Assembly (NCBI GenBank): GCA_022821985.1
Contig: JAJECP010000004.1
Location: forward strand, 1 to 64,000
Origin: Acidimicrobiia bacterium
Lineage (GTDB): Bacteria; Actinomycetota; Acidimicrobiia; Acidimicrobiales; Poriferisodalaceae
DNA length: 64,000 nt
Reading direction: 5' to 3'
Shown: one piece after another, positions 23,800-36,250 of the stretch
How the letters are laid out: every line of letters starts with the position of its first letter
How positions within the stretch are numbered: position 1 is the first letter of the stretch
Position numbers and translations under genes: made by a program
Notes under the pieces: model-generated
Databases searched by the model: none
What the model was told of the DNA's origin: nothing
The model's input: the letters and a program-made list of their open reading frames with translations, nothing else

Positions 23800-24642
23800 C
23801 TACGGCAGGCCGGCTCCGGGAATGTCGACCCGGACGGTCTCGATGCGGCCGAGGGCGGGGGCGTCGTCGGGTGGACGCGAGGTGGGCGCGGTGACCATGT
23901 AGAGGGTGCGGCGATCGTCGTCGCCGAGCATGCAGGCGAAGCAGTTCAGCTCCAGCTCGATGACATCGGTGACCTCGCCGCCGTCGACCACGCGGAAGCA
24001 GCTCGCGTTGAGGGGGTCGGCAACCCAGATGCCGCCGGCTTCGTCCAGGCAGATGCCGTCGGGCACCCGCTCGCCCAGATCGGCGAACGTCCGCCGGCCG
24101 CTCAGCGAGCCGTCGGGGTCGATGTCGAACGCGGTCATCCGGCGTCCGTAGCTCTCCGCCACCACCATGTGGCGCCCGCTGGGGTCGATGACGGTGCCGT
24201 TGGGGAAGTCGAATCCGTCGGGCCCAGGCCGCGCCGTGCCGTCCGGGCTCACGATCGCCAAGGTCGCCTGGGCGAACGTCTCCCCTGCACTGTCGTCGAA
24301 CCCGAAGTTGCCGACGTACGCCGTGCCGTCGGCGGCAACCACCATGTCGTTGCACGGCCCGCCGGCGATGCCCGACAGGTCGGCGTGCAGCGACTCGTTG
24401 CCGTCGGCGTCGAGTCGGCGAAGCTGCCGGTCGAGCATCGAGACAAACAGCAGATCCCCGTTGGGCAGCCAGCCCAACCCCGACGGCTGGGTGGGCACCG
24501 TGTGAATCAGCTCTTCGTTGCCGTCGGGAGTCACGGTGTAGATGCCGTGTCGGTAGAAGTCGCTGTACCAGAGCCGGTCGCTGCGCCAGCGCGGTCCCTC
24601 CCCGAATCGCAGCCCCGTCACCACCACATCAGTTGTCGTCAT
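23800..24642 (-). CDS. SMP-30/gluconolactonase/LRE family protein
   Basis: A 280-residue six-bladed beta-propeller. GLRFGEGPRWRSDRLWYSDF carries the metal-binding Glu near residue 14. GGPCNDMVVAADGTAYVGNF carries the conserved N-D pair, and GICLDEAGGIWVADPLNASC the metal-binding Asp. Family members are calcium- or zinc-dependent lactonases (gluconolactonase, regucalcin, diisopropylfluorophosphatase). The substrate is probably a sugar or other lactone. No signal peptide is present. A TAGCGT box lies 8 nt before the ATG. The gene is 78 nt from the P450 gene on the same strand, with its own promoter. Confidence 0.85.
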   Translation of the reverse strand: MTTTDVVVTGLRFGEGPRWRSDRLWYSDFYRHGIYTVTPDGNEELIHTVPTQPSGLGWLPNGDLLFVSMLDRQLRRLDADGNESLHADLSGIAGGPCNDMVVAADGTAYVGNFGFDDSAGETFAQATLAIVSPDGTARPGPDGFDFPNGTVIDPSGRHMVVAESYGRRMTAFDIDPDGSLSGRRTFADLGERVPDGICLDEAGGIWVADPLNASCFRVVDGGEVTDVIELELNCFACMLGDDDRRTLYMVTAPTSRPPDDAPALGRIETVRVDIPGAGLP

Positions 24643-24650
24643 GGCCGCCG

Positions 24651-24656
24651 ACGCTA
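24651..24656 (-). promoter_or_regulatory. -10 box (TAGCGT) for the SMP-30 gene
   Basis: On the minus strand TAGCGT lies 8 nt before the ATG at 24642, a leaderless arrangement. Confidence 0.5.
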
Positions 24657-24720
24657 GTCCCGCACGCAGATCGCACTTGAGGGCACCAGTCGTGTCCAGA
24701 TACCCGACGCTGCGGGTGGA

Positions 24721-26013
24721 TCACGCGCGGGGTGCCACCATCTGGTGCTTGATGGGACCGACGTGCAAGTGGCCGATGCGCGACTGCTCGCCGTCGAGCT
24801 GCAGGCCGTCGAGCAAGGGCGCCACCACACGGAAGAACGCGCGCAGCTCCCAGCGGGCCAGGTGCACTCCCAGGCAGAAGTGGGCGCCGTGGCCGAAGGC
24901 GAGGTGGTCGTTGGGCGTGCGCCCGATGTCGAAGCGGTAGGGCTCGGGGAACTGGCGCTCGTCGCGGTTGGCCGAGGGGTACCACACCCCCACGTGCTCC
25001 CCGGCCTTGATCGTTTGGCCTCGCAGCTCGGTGTCTTTGGTGCAGGTGCGCGCGAACTGGATGACCGGCGAGGTCCAGCGCAGGATCTCCTCCACGGCCG
25101 ATTCCACGGCATCGGGGTCGTCGATGCGCTGGTTGAGCAGTTCGAGCTGATCACGGTGCTCCAGCAGGGCGATCACCCCGCCGCTCGCGGCGTTGCGAGT
25201 TGTCTCGTTGCCCGCAGCGATCATCAAGCGCAGGTAGCCCACGAGCTGCTGCGGCGTCAGCGGGCCTGATTCGATCTCCGACCGCAGCAGGATGCTCACC
25301 AAGTCGCGGCCGTCGGTGCCGTCACGCCGGCGCTCGCGGATCAGCTCGCCGATCCACGTGTCGAACTCGCGGATCATGCGCGCCCGCATTTCGTCGCGGG
25401 GCTCGCCGGGTCGGCAGAACCTCTCCAGATCGGGATCGTCGAACAGCACCGATGTCCAGGCGTGCACCTGTTCCCAGTCGTCGGCCGATACGCCCACCAT
25501 CTCGCAGATGGCGGCCAGCGGCAGCTTCACCGCCAGGTCTTCCACCACGTCGGCCGTGCCCTCGTCGGCCACCTTGGCGATGAACTCGTCCGCGAAGCGC
25601 TGAGCGTGCAGCTCAAGCGACTCGGATCTGCTGCGCATCGCCTTCGGCGTGAACTCCGGCACCACCAGCCGGCGCAGGTCCCAGTGGTCGGGACGGTCCT
25701 TGAAGATGAAGTCCGGCGGCTCGTCGGGATCCCAGCCGATCTCGATGGCACGCTGGCGGTACTTGGTCCAGAAGCGGGCATCCCGGTCGGCGTCGGCGAG
25801 GCGCAGGCGACCGCCGCCGTTGATGAACGTCTTGTTCTGGCCCGAGATCCACTTCACGTCCTCGTAGCGGGTGATGGCCCAGAACGGGACGATGTTGTCG
25901 CGCACATACCAGTAGACGGGCGCCTCGTCGCGCAGCAGATCCCATTCGGCCCACGGGTAGCCCTCGGCGGCGTACCGCTCGGTGTCGTGGATGACCGCCT
26001 CGTCGACCTGCAT
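24721..26013 (-). CDS. Cytochrome P450
   Basis: About 430 residues from the ATG at 26013, which has AGGAG 8 nt upstream; the longer frame to 26151 overlaps the divergent gene's leader. Landmarks are the I-helix MIAAGNETTRNAASGG (oxygen activation, acidic Glu before two Thr), the K-helix E-E-I-L-R-W (E-x-x-R) and the haem-ligand loop FGHGAHFCLGVHLARWEL. It is soluble, like other bacterial class I P450s, and is closest in feel to CYP families acting on steroids, fatty acids or terpenes in actinobacteria. The redox partner ferredoxin is not adjacent. Confidence 0.92.
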   Translation of the reverse strand: MQVDEAVIHDTERYAAEGYPWAEWDLLRDEAPVYWYVRDNIVPFWAITRYEDVKWISGQNKTFINGGGRLRLADADRDARFWTKYRQRAIEIGWDPDEPPDFIFKDRPDHWDLRRLVVPEFTPKAMRSRSESLELHAQRFADEFIAKVADEGTADVVEDLAVKLPLAAICEMVGVSADDWEQVHAWTSVLFDDPDLERFCRPGEPRDEMRARMIREFDTWIGELIRERRRDGTDGRDLVSILLRSEIESGPLTPQQLVGYLRLMIAAGNETTRNAASGGVIALLEHRDQLELLNQRIDDPDAVESAVEEILRWTSPVIQFARTCTKDTELRGQTIKAGEHVGVWYPSANRDERQFPEPYRFDIGRTPNDHLAFGHGAHFCLGVHLARWELRAFFRVVAPLLDGLQLDGEQSRIGHLHVGPIKHQMVAPRA

Positions 26014-26129
26014 CAATCCGTACTCCTGCCCGCCGGTGGACGTCGTCGTCAACGGTAGCGACGCGCTCGGTGCCGGTGCCGGGCGAGGTGGACCGGGTGC
26101 GCCTCGGACGGCGAAGCAATACTGACGCG

Positions 26130-27113
26130 ATGACCGAACAGTCCGCAGCACTGCCCGTCGTGTGGTTCGATCGGCCAGCCGGCCGGCTGCAGCGCGAGCT
26201 GCTGGACGGACGGGCCGAGATCGCCGACGTGCGCGGCGATGATCCCCTCGAAGGCATCGAACGGGCGCACGGCGCCATCGTGGGCGCCGCCATCCGCTAC
26301 GACCGCACCGTGTATGAGCGTGCCCCGCTGCTGAAGGTGATCGCCCGGGCCGGCATCGGGTTCGACAATCTCGATCTCGACGACGCCACAGCGTTCGGCA
26401 TTGCCGCCTGCAACACGCCCGACGGCCCGACGGTCTCCACCGCCGAGCAGGCCGTCGCGCTCATCTTCGCCATCACGAAGGGTCTCAAGGAATCGGCCGT
26501 CCGGCTCGAAGCCGCCGAGGGCGACTACTGGGCGCGCCACGGGCATCTCGAACTGGCCGGCTCGACGCTCGCATTAGTGGGACTCGGACGCATCGGCGGC
26601 TACGTGGCCCGGGTGATGTCGGCCGTCGGCATGGAGATCGTGGCGTATGACCCGTATGCGGGCGACGAGCGATTTGCGGAACTAGGGGCGCAGCGGGCGG
26701 CGACGCCCAATGACGCAGTGGCTGACGCGCATGTCGTGTCGGTGCACGCGCCGCTCAGCGACGCCACGCACCATCTGGTGAACGCCGAACTCCTCGCTGC
26801 GATGCGCGACGGCGTGTACCTGGTCAACACATCTCGCGGCGGACTTGTCGACCAGGACGCCTTGCTGGCGGCGCTCGATGCAGGCAAGGTGCGAGGCGCC
26901 GGTTTGGACGTGACCGAGCCGGAGCCGCTGCCGCGAGGCCACCCGCTGCTGGGTCGCCCTGACGTGGTGGTGACCCCGCACGTGGCCTCCGCCACGGTCG
27001 CCGGCCGCCGCCGCATCTTCACCCACGCAGTGTCGGAGGTCATGACCGCACTCGACGGCAACCAGCCACCCAACATGCTCAACCCCCAAGCTTGGCCCGG
27101 CCGCAACGCCTGA
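26130..27113 (+). CDS. D-isomer-specific 2-hydroxyacid dehydrogenase
   Basis: A 327-residue NAD-dependent dehydrogenase of the phosphoglycerate/hydroxypyruvate/formate dehydrogenase family. VIARAGIGFDNLDL and TPDGPTVSTAEQAV belong to the substrate domain. LVGLGRIGGYVARVMSAVGM is the nucleotide-binding loop. NTSRGGLVDQDALLAAL holds the catalytic Arg, LDVTEPEPLP the Glu and VVVTPHVAS the His. There is no ACT or ASB regulatory domain, so it is the short form rather than typical SerA. The start is the ATG at 26130. It is divergent from the P450 gene. Confidence 0.87.
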   Translation: MTEQSAALPVVWFDRPAGRLQRELLDGRAEIADVRGDDPLEGIERAHGAIVGAAIRYDRTVYERAPLLKVIARAGIGFDNLDLDDATAFGIAACNTPDGPTVSTAEQAVALIFAITKGLKESAVRLEAAEGDYWARHGHLELAGSTLALVGLGRIGGYVARVMSAVGMEIVAYDPYAGDERFAELGAQRAATPNDAVADAHVVSVHAPLSDATHHLVNAELLAAMRDGVYLVNTSRGGLVDQDALLAALDAGKVRGAGLDVTEPEPLPRGHPLLGRPDVVVTPHVASATVAGRRRIFTHAVSEVMTALDGNQPPNMLNPQAWPGRNA

Positions 27114-27117
27114 CTCC

Positions 27118-27123
27118 TAACCT
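27118..27123 (+). promoter_or_regulatory. -10 box (TAACCT) for the helicase gene
   Basis: TAACCT lies 3 nt before the ATG at 27127 and 9 nt before an in-frame ATG at 27133. By comparison with the other leaderless starts, the second ATG is the better start. Confidence 0.4.
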
Positions 27124-27126
27124 CCG

Positions 27127-30839
<3,713 letters not shown>

Positions 30840-30871
30840 TCACTACCAGCAAGCGAGCCAAGCGAGTCATC

Positions 30872-32092
30872 GTGGCCGATTTCCAGCAGCACGAGTCGAT
30901 CGCGACGCTGCATCGCCTTGGCGACCGATCTGTCGAGAGCCTCGAAAGCGAACTATTCGACTACTCGCGCCGCAGGCCCATCGCGCTGATCATCCCGGCG
31001 CTGTACAGCGAGCTGCAGGGTCCGGCGCTCGGCAACATCGTCGACGAGATCGCCAAGGTCAACTACATCGACGAGATCATCGTGGGTATCGACCGGGCCG
31101 ACGAGGCCCAGTTTGCGAGCGCCAGGCAGTTCTTTGCACGGCTGCCGCAGCGCACCCGCCTGCTGTGGAACGACGGCCCGCGACTGCGCAAGATCGACGA
31201 GGTGCTCGCCGACAGGGTGCTCGCACCGACGGAGCCGGGCAAGGGCCGCAATGTCTGGTACTGCCTCGGCTATTTCCTGGCCTCGGGACGCTGCGAGAAC
31301 GTCGCCCTGCACGATGCCGACATCCTCACCTACGACCGCGGCCTGTTGGCACGCCTGCTGTACCCGATCCTGCATCCCACATTCGGGTACTCATTCTCCA
31401 AGGGGTACTACTACCGGGCCGGCGAGGGTCCCTCCGGTCGGCTCAACGGCCGGGTGGTGCGTCTGCTGGTGACGCCACTGCTGCGGGCCCTGCGCGCGAC
31501 GATCGGCGAGCACGACTACCTGCGCTACCTCGGCGCCTTCCGCTACCCGCTGGCAGGCGAGTTCGCCATGAAGCTGGACATGACCCGCAGCATCCGCATC
31601 CCCAGCGATTGGGGCCTCGAGATCGGCGTGCTGTCGGAGGTGTACCGCATCTACCAGGGTCGCCGGATCTGCCAGGTGGATCTCTGCGGGCGCTACGACC
31701 ACAAGCATCAGGATCTGTCGCTCGACGACGCCAACGCGGGCCTGCACAAGATGAGCCGCGACATCGCCAAGGCCATCTACCGCAAGCTGGCCATCGACGG
31801 CACCACGCTGGGAACCGAGATCTTCCGCACCGTGAAGGCCGTCTACTACCGCAACGCTCTCGACCTGGTCAGCCACTACCGCAACGACGCCACGTTCAAC
31901 GGCTTCGACTTCGACCTGCACGCCGAGGAGACGGCCGTGGAGCTGTTCGCCTCGGCCATCATGGAAGCCGGCGACGAGTTCCTGAACGACCCGATGGGCA
32001 CACCGTTCATCCCGAACTGGTCACGCGTGCAGAGCGCCGTGCCCGATGTGCTCGGCCAGCTCTACGACGCGGTCGAGCTCGACAACGCCTGA
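30872..32092 (+). CDS. Glucosyl-3-phosphoglycerate synthase-like glycosyltransferase
   Basis: A 406-residue GT-A fold enzyme resembling GT81 glucosyl-3-phosphoglycerate synthase (GpgS). RPIALIIPALYSELQGPAL is the nucleotide-sugar strand and IDEIIVGIDRADEAQFASA the next. The D-x-D is VALHDADIL around residue 150. GYSFSKGYYYRAG and YPLAGEFAMKLDMTRSIRIP, with WGLEIGVLSEVYR, are typical of the family. It would transfer glucose from a nucleotide sugar to 3-phosphoglycerate, making the precursor of the compatible solute glucosylglycerate. The start is GTG. It faces a GH13_18 gene with a 44-nt gap, a genomic link that supports a glucosylglycerate role. Mannosyl-phosphoglycerate synthase is the main alternative. 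Confidence 0.8.
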   Translation: MADFQQHESIATLHRLGDRSVESLESELFDYSRRRPIALIIPALYSELQGPALGNIVDEIAKVNYIDEIIVGIDRADEAQFASARQFFARLPQRTRLLWNDGPRLRKIDEVLADRVLAPTEPGKGRNVWYCLGYFLASGRCENVALHDADILTYDRGLLARLLYPILHPTFGYSFSKGYYYRAGEGPSGRLNGRVVRLLVTPLLRALRATIGEHDYLRYLGAFRYPLAGEFAMKLDMTRSIRIPSDWGLEIGVLSEVYRIYQGRRICQVDLCGRYDHKHQDLSLDDANAGLHKMSRDIAKAIYRKLAIDGTTLGTEIFRTVKAVYYRNALDLVSHYRNDATFNGFDFDLHAEETAVELFASAIMEAGDEFLNDPMGTPFIPNWSRVQSAVPDVLGQLYDAVELDNA

Positions 32093-32136
32093 GCCTCGCA
32101 GCGGCGAGCCCTGCCGGGCGGCTCGATGGCGAAGAG

Positions 32137-33999
32137 CTACAGGTTCGTCGGCCGGTGTGCGTGCGCGGGCTCCCGCCGCTCGGATTCCAGGCACAGCCAC
32201 ATCGTCTGTCCGGCCGCCAGATCCACACGGTCCGACGGACCGTGCAGTGCACCGTCCAGCAGATCTGTGCAGCCGGCCTCGCCGAACTGCCTGCCTGCGC
32301 TGCCTGGCGGGCAGAGCGAAGACAGCACCTCGAGATCCACCGTGAGATGGGTGTGGCCGACATTGGTCACCGACACCACCGTCTGGCCGCTCTGTGCGTC
32401 GCCGCGCATCACCCCCAGTGCCTGCGGCCCCAGGTCCAGCGACACCTGTGGGCTGTCGGGGTGAAAGGCCGGTTGCGCACGACGGATGAGCATGCGGTGC
32501 ACGAGCTCCACCAGGGTTCTGCGCCGGATCCCGTCCTGCGCGCCGAGCAAGTCGACCGCCTCGTCCAAGGTGACCTTGCGCCGGTTGATCGTGCGCTTGT
32601 TCTGCTCCACCGGGGGCAGGCCGTGCTCGGTGACGATGCGCGGCGGCTCGCTGATCGGCGTCCAGTAGCTGGGGGTGCCCAATAGTGCGTGCACGTAGAG
32701 GGCGGGAACGCCGGCGAGGCTCAGCATGATCGTGTGCGCGGCGAGGAATTGCGCGACGCCCAGCGGGTCTCCATCGCCGGCGAAGAGATCCCACAGCGAG
32801 ACGTTCAGCTCGTAGGCCTTGGGTCCCGCAGGCGTGTCGAACTCCGAATGCGTGCCGCCCGCGCTGTGTGCCGCGGCGATGAGCCGGTTGATCTCGGCGG
32901 CGCTCAGCAGCCCCTCCACCGGGCGCAGCCCGATGCCATCGTGGCTGGCGATGAAATTGAAGAACGACGTTCCCGCAGGCGGCGTCTCCAGCTTGCCCAG
33001 CCATTGCTGCATCGCCACCGACGAGCCCGACAGCATCGTGTGAGCCACCAGCGGCGGCAGGCTGAAGTTGTAGACGAGGTGGGCTTCGTCGCCGCCGCCC
33101 CAATACGCCACGTTCTGGTCGTGCGGCACATTGGTCTCGGTGATGATGACCGAGTCGGGACAGCGTGCGTCGAGCAGCGTCCGCAGCAGCTTCACAAACT
33201 CGTGGGTCTGCGGCAGATTCACGCAGGAAGTTCCGAGCTCCTTCCAGAGATAGGCGATGGCGTCGAGCCGGAACCACCGCACTCCCGCGTCGACGAGGTG
33301 GGCCACGGTGCGCAGCAAGTCGAGCAGGACCTCAGGCTCAGCGAAGTCCAGATCGATCTGGTCGAAGCTGAAGGTGCACCACAGCAGCCGGGGGCCGTCA
33401 GGGGTCTCGATTTCGCGCAGCAGCGGCGTGGTGCGGGGACGCACCACGCTCGACAGGTCGTCTTCGGGCTCGGCGGTGAGCAGGAAGCGGCTGCCCGGCT
33501 CGTGCCCATTGCAGAACTGCTCCATCCACGGGTGATCTGCGCTCACATGGTTCACGACCAGGTCGGCCATAACCGTGTAGGTCTCGGCGAGGTCGGTGAT
33601 GTCGTCCCAGGAGCCCAGGCGAGGGTCCACCGCGCGGTGGTCGGTGATGGCGAAGCCGCCGTCGGAGCTCGCCGGGTAGAAGGGCAGCACATGCACGACC
33701 GACACGACGTCGCCCGTCAGGTCGTCGAGCAGGTCGTGCATCGTCTGCATCGGCACCTTGCCCGCTTCGGTGATCGAGTCGGCGTAGGTGATCACCGCCA
33801 CGTCGTGCTCATCCCACCGCGGGCCGCCCGCTACAGCGTCCTCAGTGCCGTCGAGCCCGAGCGTCGAGAGCACCTCGTCGATGAGACGATCGGTAGGCAC
33901 CGCCGGATAGATGAACTCGAGGTGGCGCCTGACCCGGCTGCGGAGATCCCCCTCGGTCACGACGTACGGACCCCAATCATCAGACCGGTCACCGGCCAA
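32137..33999 (-). CDS. GH13_18 phosphorylase (sucrose or glucosylglycerate phosphorylase-like)
   Basis: A 620-residue GH13 enzyme. VVHVLPFYPASSDGGFAITD is the sucrose-phosphorylase-like opening with the FYPSSxDxGF signature. Catalytic residues are the Asp nucleophile in WFRLDAIAYLWKELG, the Glu acid/base in VIITETNVPHD and the HD pair in FIASHDGIGLRP. The short C-terminal beta domain is intact. GH13_18 enzymes phosphorolyse sucrose or glucosylglycerate with retention. The gpgS-like neighbour, transcribed towards it, makes glucosylglycerate phosphorylase the most economical reading: one gene builds the solute backbone, the other breaks it to glucose 1-phosphate and glycerate. No signal peptide is present. 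Confidence 0.83.
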   Translation of the reverse strand: MAGDRSDDWGPYVVTEGDLRSRVRRHLEFIYPAVPTDRLIDEVLSTLGLDGTEDAVAGGPRWDEHDVAVITYADSITEAGKVPMQTMHDLLDDLTGDVVSVVHVLPFYPASSDGGFAITDHRAVDPRLGSWDDITDLAETYTVMADLVVNHVSADHPWMEQFCNGHEPGSRFLLTAEPEDDLSSVVRPRTTPLLREIETPDGPRLLWCTFSFDQIDLDFAEPEVLLDLLRTVAHLVDAGVRWFRLDAIAYLWKELGTSCVNLPQTHEFVKLLRTLLDARCPDSVIITETNVPHDQNVAYWGGGDEAHLVYNFSLPPLVAHTMLSGSSVAMQQWLGKLETPPAGTSFFNFIASHDGIGLRPVEGLLSAAEINRLIAAAHSAGGTHSEFDTPAGPKAYELNVSLWDLFAGDGDPLGVAQFLAAHTIMLSLAGVPALYVHALLGTPSYWTPISEPPRIVTEHGLPPVEQNKRTINRRKVTLDEAVDLLGAQDGIRRRTLVELVHRMLIRRAQPAFHPDSPQVSLDLGPQALGVMRGDAQSGQTVVSVTNVGHTHLTVDLEVLSSLCPPGSAGRQFGEAGCTDLLDGALHGPSDRVDLAAGQTMWLCLESERREPAHAHRPTNL

Positions 34000-34063
34000 T
34001 CGGGTGCGGAACCGTCCTCTGAACGTGCGCGGATTGGCGGCACTTCCCGCTGATGCACCTATC

Positions 34064-34134
34064 GATCCCGCTCTTGTTCCCCATACCTATGCGATTGGGC
34101 TCACGGGCCGCTTGGTCCACGGCTCCGCCTCTGG
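34064..34134 (-). repeat. Dispersed intergenic repeat, copy B
   Basis: Reverse-complement copy of the element at 9433-9505, with GGCCCGTGAGCCCAATCGCA and GGGGAACAAGAGCGGGAT conserved and only a handful of differences. It lies in the 198-nt gap between the GH13 gene and the amine oxidase. Confidence 0.75.
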
Positions 34135-34185
34135 GCGAGATTAGTGACGTTCATCGCGCCGACCGCGTATGCGCGGTGCACCGCG

Positions 34186-34191
34186 TAGCGT
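34186..34191 (+). promoter_or_regulatory. -10 box (TAGCGT) for the amine oxidase
   Basis: TAGCGT ends 6 nt before the ATG at 34198, a leaderless arrangement. Confidence 0.55.
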
Positions 34192-34197
34192 GAGGCC

Positions 34198-36141
34198 ATG
34201 GCCGACACACTGCTGGAAACACCGGTCGAGGGAGCGGACACGCCCTCGGTTCACCCGCTGTCGATGATGACCGAAGCGGAGGCCCACGCCGCCATCGAGG
34301 TGTTGCGTCGCAGCGGGCGCATCGGCGCGGATGCGCGCTTTCACGGCTTCTGCATCTGGGAACCGCCCAAGGCCGAAGTGGCAGCGTGGACACCGGGCAC
34401 CGCCACGGACCGGCGATTCGAGGTGGTGGTGCACGAGAACGGCGAGGTGCATATCGCCGTGGTGTCGGTGACCCGCGGCGAGGTGGACTCGTGGACGCAC
34501 CATCCCGGCGTGGTGCCACGGGTGGGCATGGCGGAGCTGTTCGCCGTGATGGACGCCTGCCGGAAGGACCCGGGGTTCGCCGCTGCGCTGGCCAAGCGCG
34601 GCATCACCGATCCGTCGCAAGTACAGATCGACCCGTGGCCCACCGGCGACTACGACTTCGACTTCGAAATCGGCCGGCGCGTGCAGCGCTGCATCGCCTT
34701 CTGGCGTCCGAACCCCGCCGACAACGGCTACGCGTACCCGCTCGACGGATTGATGGTCCACATCGATGTCGACACCCTCGAAGTGCTGCGCGTCACCGAT
34801 TTCGACCAATGGCCGGTGGCCTCTGAGCGTGGCAACTACGACGTCGACTCGGTCACTGAGGACTTCGGGCCCATGCGCACCGATCTGCGCCCGATCGAGA
34901 TCACCCAGCCCGAGGGCACCAGCTTCACCCTCGAAGACAACGAGCTGTGCTGGCAGAAGTGGTCGATGCGCGTCGTCATGGACGACACCGAGGGCTTGGT
35001 GCTGCACCACATTGCATACGACGACGGGGGCCGGGTACGGCCCATCATCGACCGGGCGTCGCTGGCCGAGATGGTGGTGCCCTACGGCGACACCCGGCCA
35101 TCGCAAACGTTCAAGCACGCGCTCGACTCGGGCGAGTTCGGCCTCGGCCTGATGAACAACTCGTTGCAGCTCGGCTGCGACTGCCTGGGCGAGATCGTCT
35201 ACCTCGACTCGACGCAGGTGTTCGACGACGGCTCGGTGGTGACCACGCCGAACGCCATCTGCATCCACGAGGAGGACTTCGGCATCGGCTGGAAGCACTT
35301 CGACTGGAACGCGGACACCACCGAGGTGCGCCGCTCGCGCCGCCTGGTGGTGAGCGCCATCCACACGGTCGGCAACTACGAGTACGGGTTCTTCTGGTAC
35401 TTCTACGTCGACGGCACAATCCGCTACGAGGTGAAGCTGACCGGCATCCTCACCACGCGGTCACACCGCGACGGCGACGACCTGACATTCGCCCGCCAGG
35501 TGGCGCCACACGTGTCGGCCCCGATCCACCAGCACATCTTCTGCGTGCGGCTGGACATGGCGGTGGACGGCAACGCCAACCGGGTCGTGGAGGTGAACAC
35601 CGAGGCGCTGCCGCCGGGGCCGGACAACCCGTACGGCACTGCGTTCGCTGCGCGGGAAACCGTGCTCGAGAGCGAGCTGGCAGCCCGGCGCAACACCAAC
35701 TCGGCGTCGAGCCGCTACTGGCGCATCCAGAGCACGGATCACATCAACCGGCTAGGGAATCCGACCGCCTTCCGGTTGCTGCCGCCGCCCACCGCCACGA
35801 TGTTTGCTGCGAACGACAGCCCGCATTCCGAGCGTGCCACGTTTGCACGGCACAACCTGTGGGTGTCGCCGACCCGACCCGACGAGCGCTACGGCGCCGG
35901 ACGGTTCCCCACCCAGCGCAACGCCGGCGACGGCCTGGAGCGCTACACGGAGGGCGACCGTTCGGTGGTCGACACCGACATCACGGTGTGGCACACGTTC
36001 GGCATCACCCACGATGCGCGGCCCGAGGATTTCCCGGTGATGCCCACCGAGTACATCGGCTTCGGGCTGGTGCCCGACGGCTTCTTCGACCGCAACCCGA
36101 TGCTGGACGTGCCGCCGTCATCCAACGGCCACTGCGCCTGA
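34198..36141 (+). CDS. Copper-containing primary-amine oxidase
   Basis: A 647-residue copper amine oxidase that oxidises primary amines to aldehydes with release of ammonia and hydrogen peroxide. The topaquinone precursor is Tyr394 in H-T-V-G-N-Y-E-Y (T-x-x-N-Y-E). The catalytic base Asp lies in ALDSGEFGLG near residue 308. Copper ligands are the H-x-H of PIHQHIFCVRLD (about residues 444-446) and a third His in TFGITHDARPEDFP near 604. The N-terminal N2 and N3 domains are present and there is no signal peptide. It resembles tyramine or phenethylamine oxidases of actinobacteria. A monooxygenase-like gene follows after a dispersed repeat copy. Confidence 0.92.
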   Translation: MADTLLETPVEGADTPSVHPLSMMTEAEAHAAIEVLRRSGRIGADARFHGFCIWEPPKAEVAAWTPGTATDRRFEVVVHENGEVHIAVVSVTRGEVDSWTHHPGVVPRVGMAELFAVMDACRKDPGFAAALAKRGITDPSQVQIDPWPTGDYDFDFEIGRRVQRCIAFWRPNPADNGYAYPLDGLMVHIDVDTLEVLRVTDFDQWPVASERGNYDVDSVTEDFGPMRTDLRPIEITQPEGTSFTLEDNELCWQKWSMRVVMDDTEGLVLHHIAYDDGGRVRPIIDRASLAEMVVPYGDTRPSQTFKHALDSGEFGLGLMNNSLQLGCDCLGEIVYLDSTQVFDDGSVVTTPNAICIHEEDFGIGWKHFDWNADTTEVRRSRRLVVSAIHTVGNYEYGFFWYFYVDGTIRYEVKLTGILTTRSHRDGDDLTFARQVAPHVSAPIHQHIFCVRLDMAVDGNANRVVEVNTEALPPGPDNPYGTAFAARETVLESELAARRNTNSASSRYWRIQSTDHINRLGNPTAFRLLPPPTATMFAANDSPHSERATFARHNLWVSPTRPDERYGAGRFPTQRNAGDGLERYTEGDRSVVDTDITVWHTFGITHDARPEDFPVMPTEYIGFGLVPDGFFDRNPMLDVPPSSNGHCA

Positions 36142-36152
36142 GGCTGAGCCGT

Positions 36153-36210
36153 CAGGCGAAGCCGGGGCCCGAGCGGCCCGTGAGCGCAGCGAACAAGAGC
36201 GGGAAACAAC
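36153..36210 (+). repeat. Dispersed intergenic repeat, copy C
   Basis: GCGAAGCCGGGGCCCGAGCG, GCCCGTGAGCGCAGCG and AACAAGAGCGGGAAACAAC. It lacks the CCCAATCGCAT insert of copies A and B and matches copy D more closely, so two subtypes exist. Confidence 0.75.
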
Positions 36211-36238
36211 TGATAAGCCGACAGGTCCCGCCGCGGCC

Positions 36239-36244
36239 TACTGT
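36239..36244 (+). promoter_or_regulatory. -10 box (TACTGT)
   Basis: TACTGT ends 6 nt before the ATG at 36251, a leaderless arrangement just downstream of repeat copy C. Confidence 0.5.
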
Positions 36245-36250
36245 GGCCGG

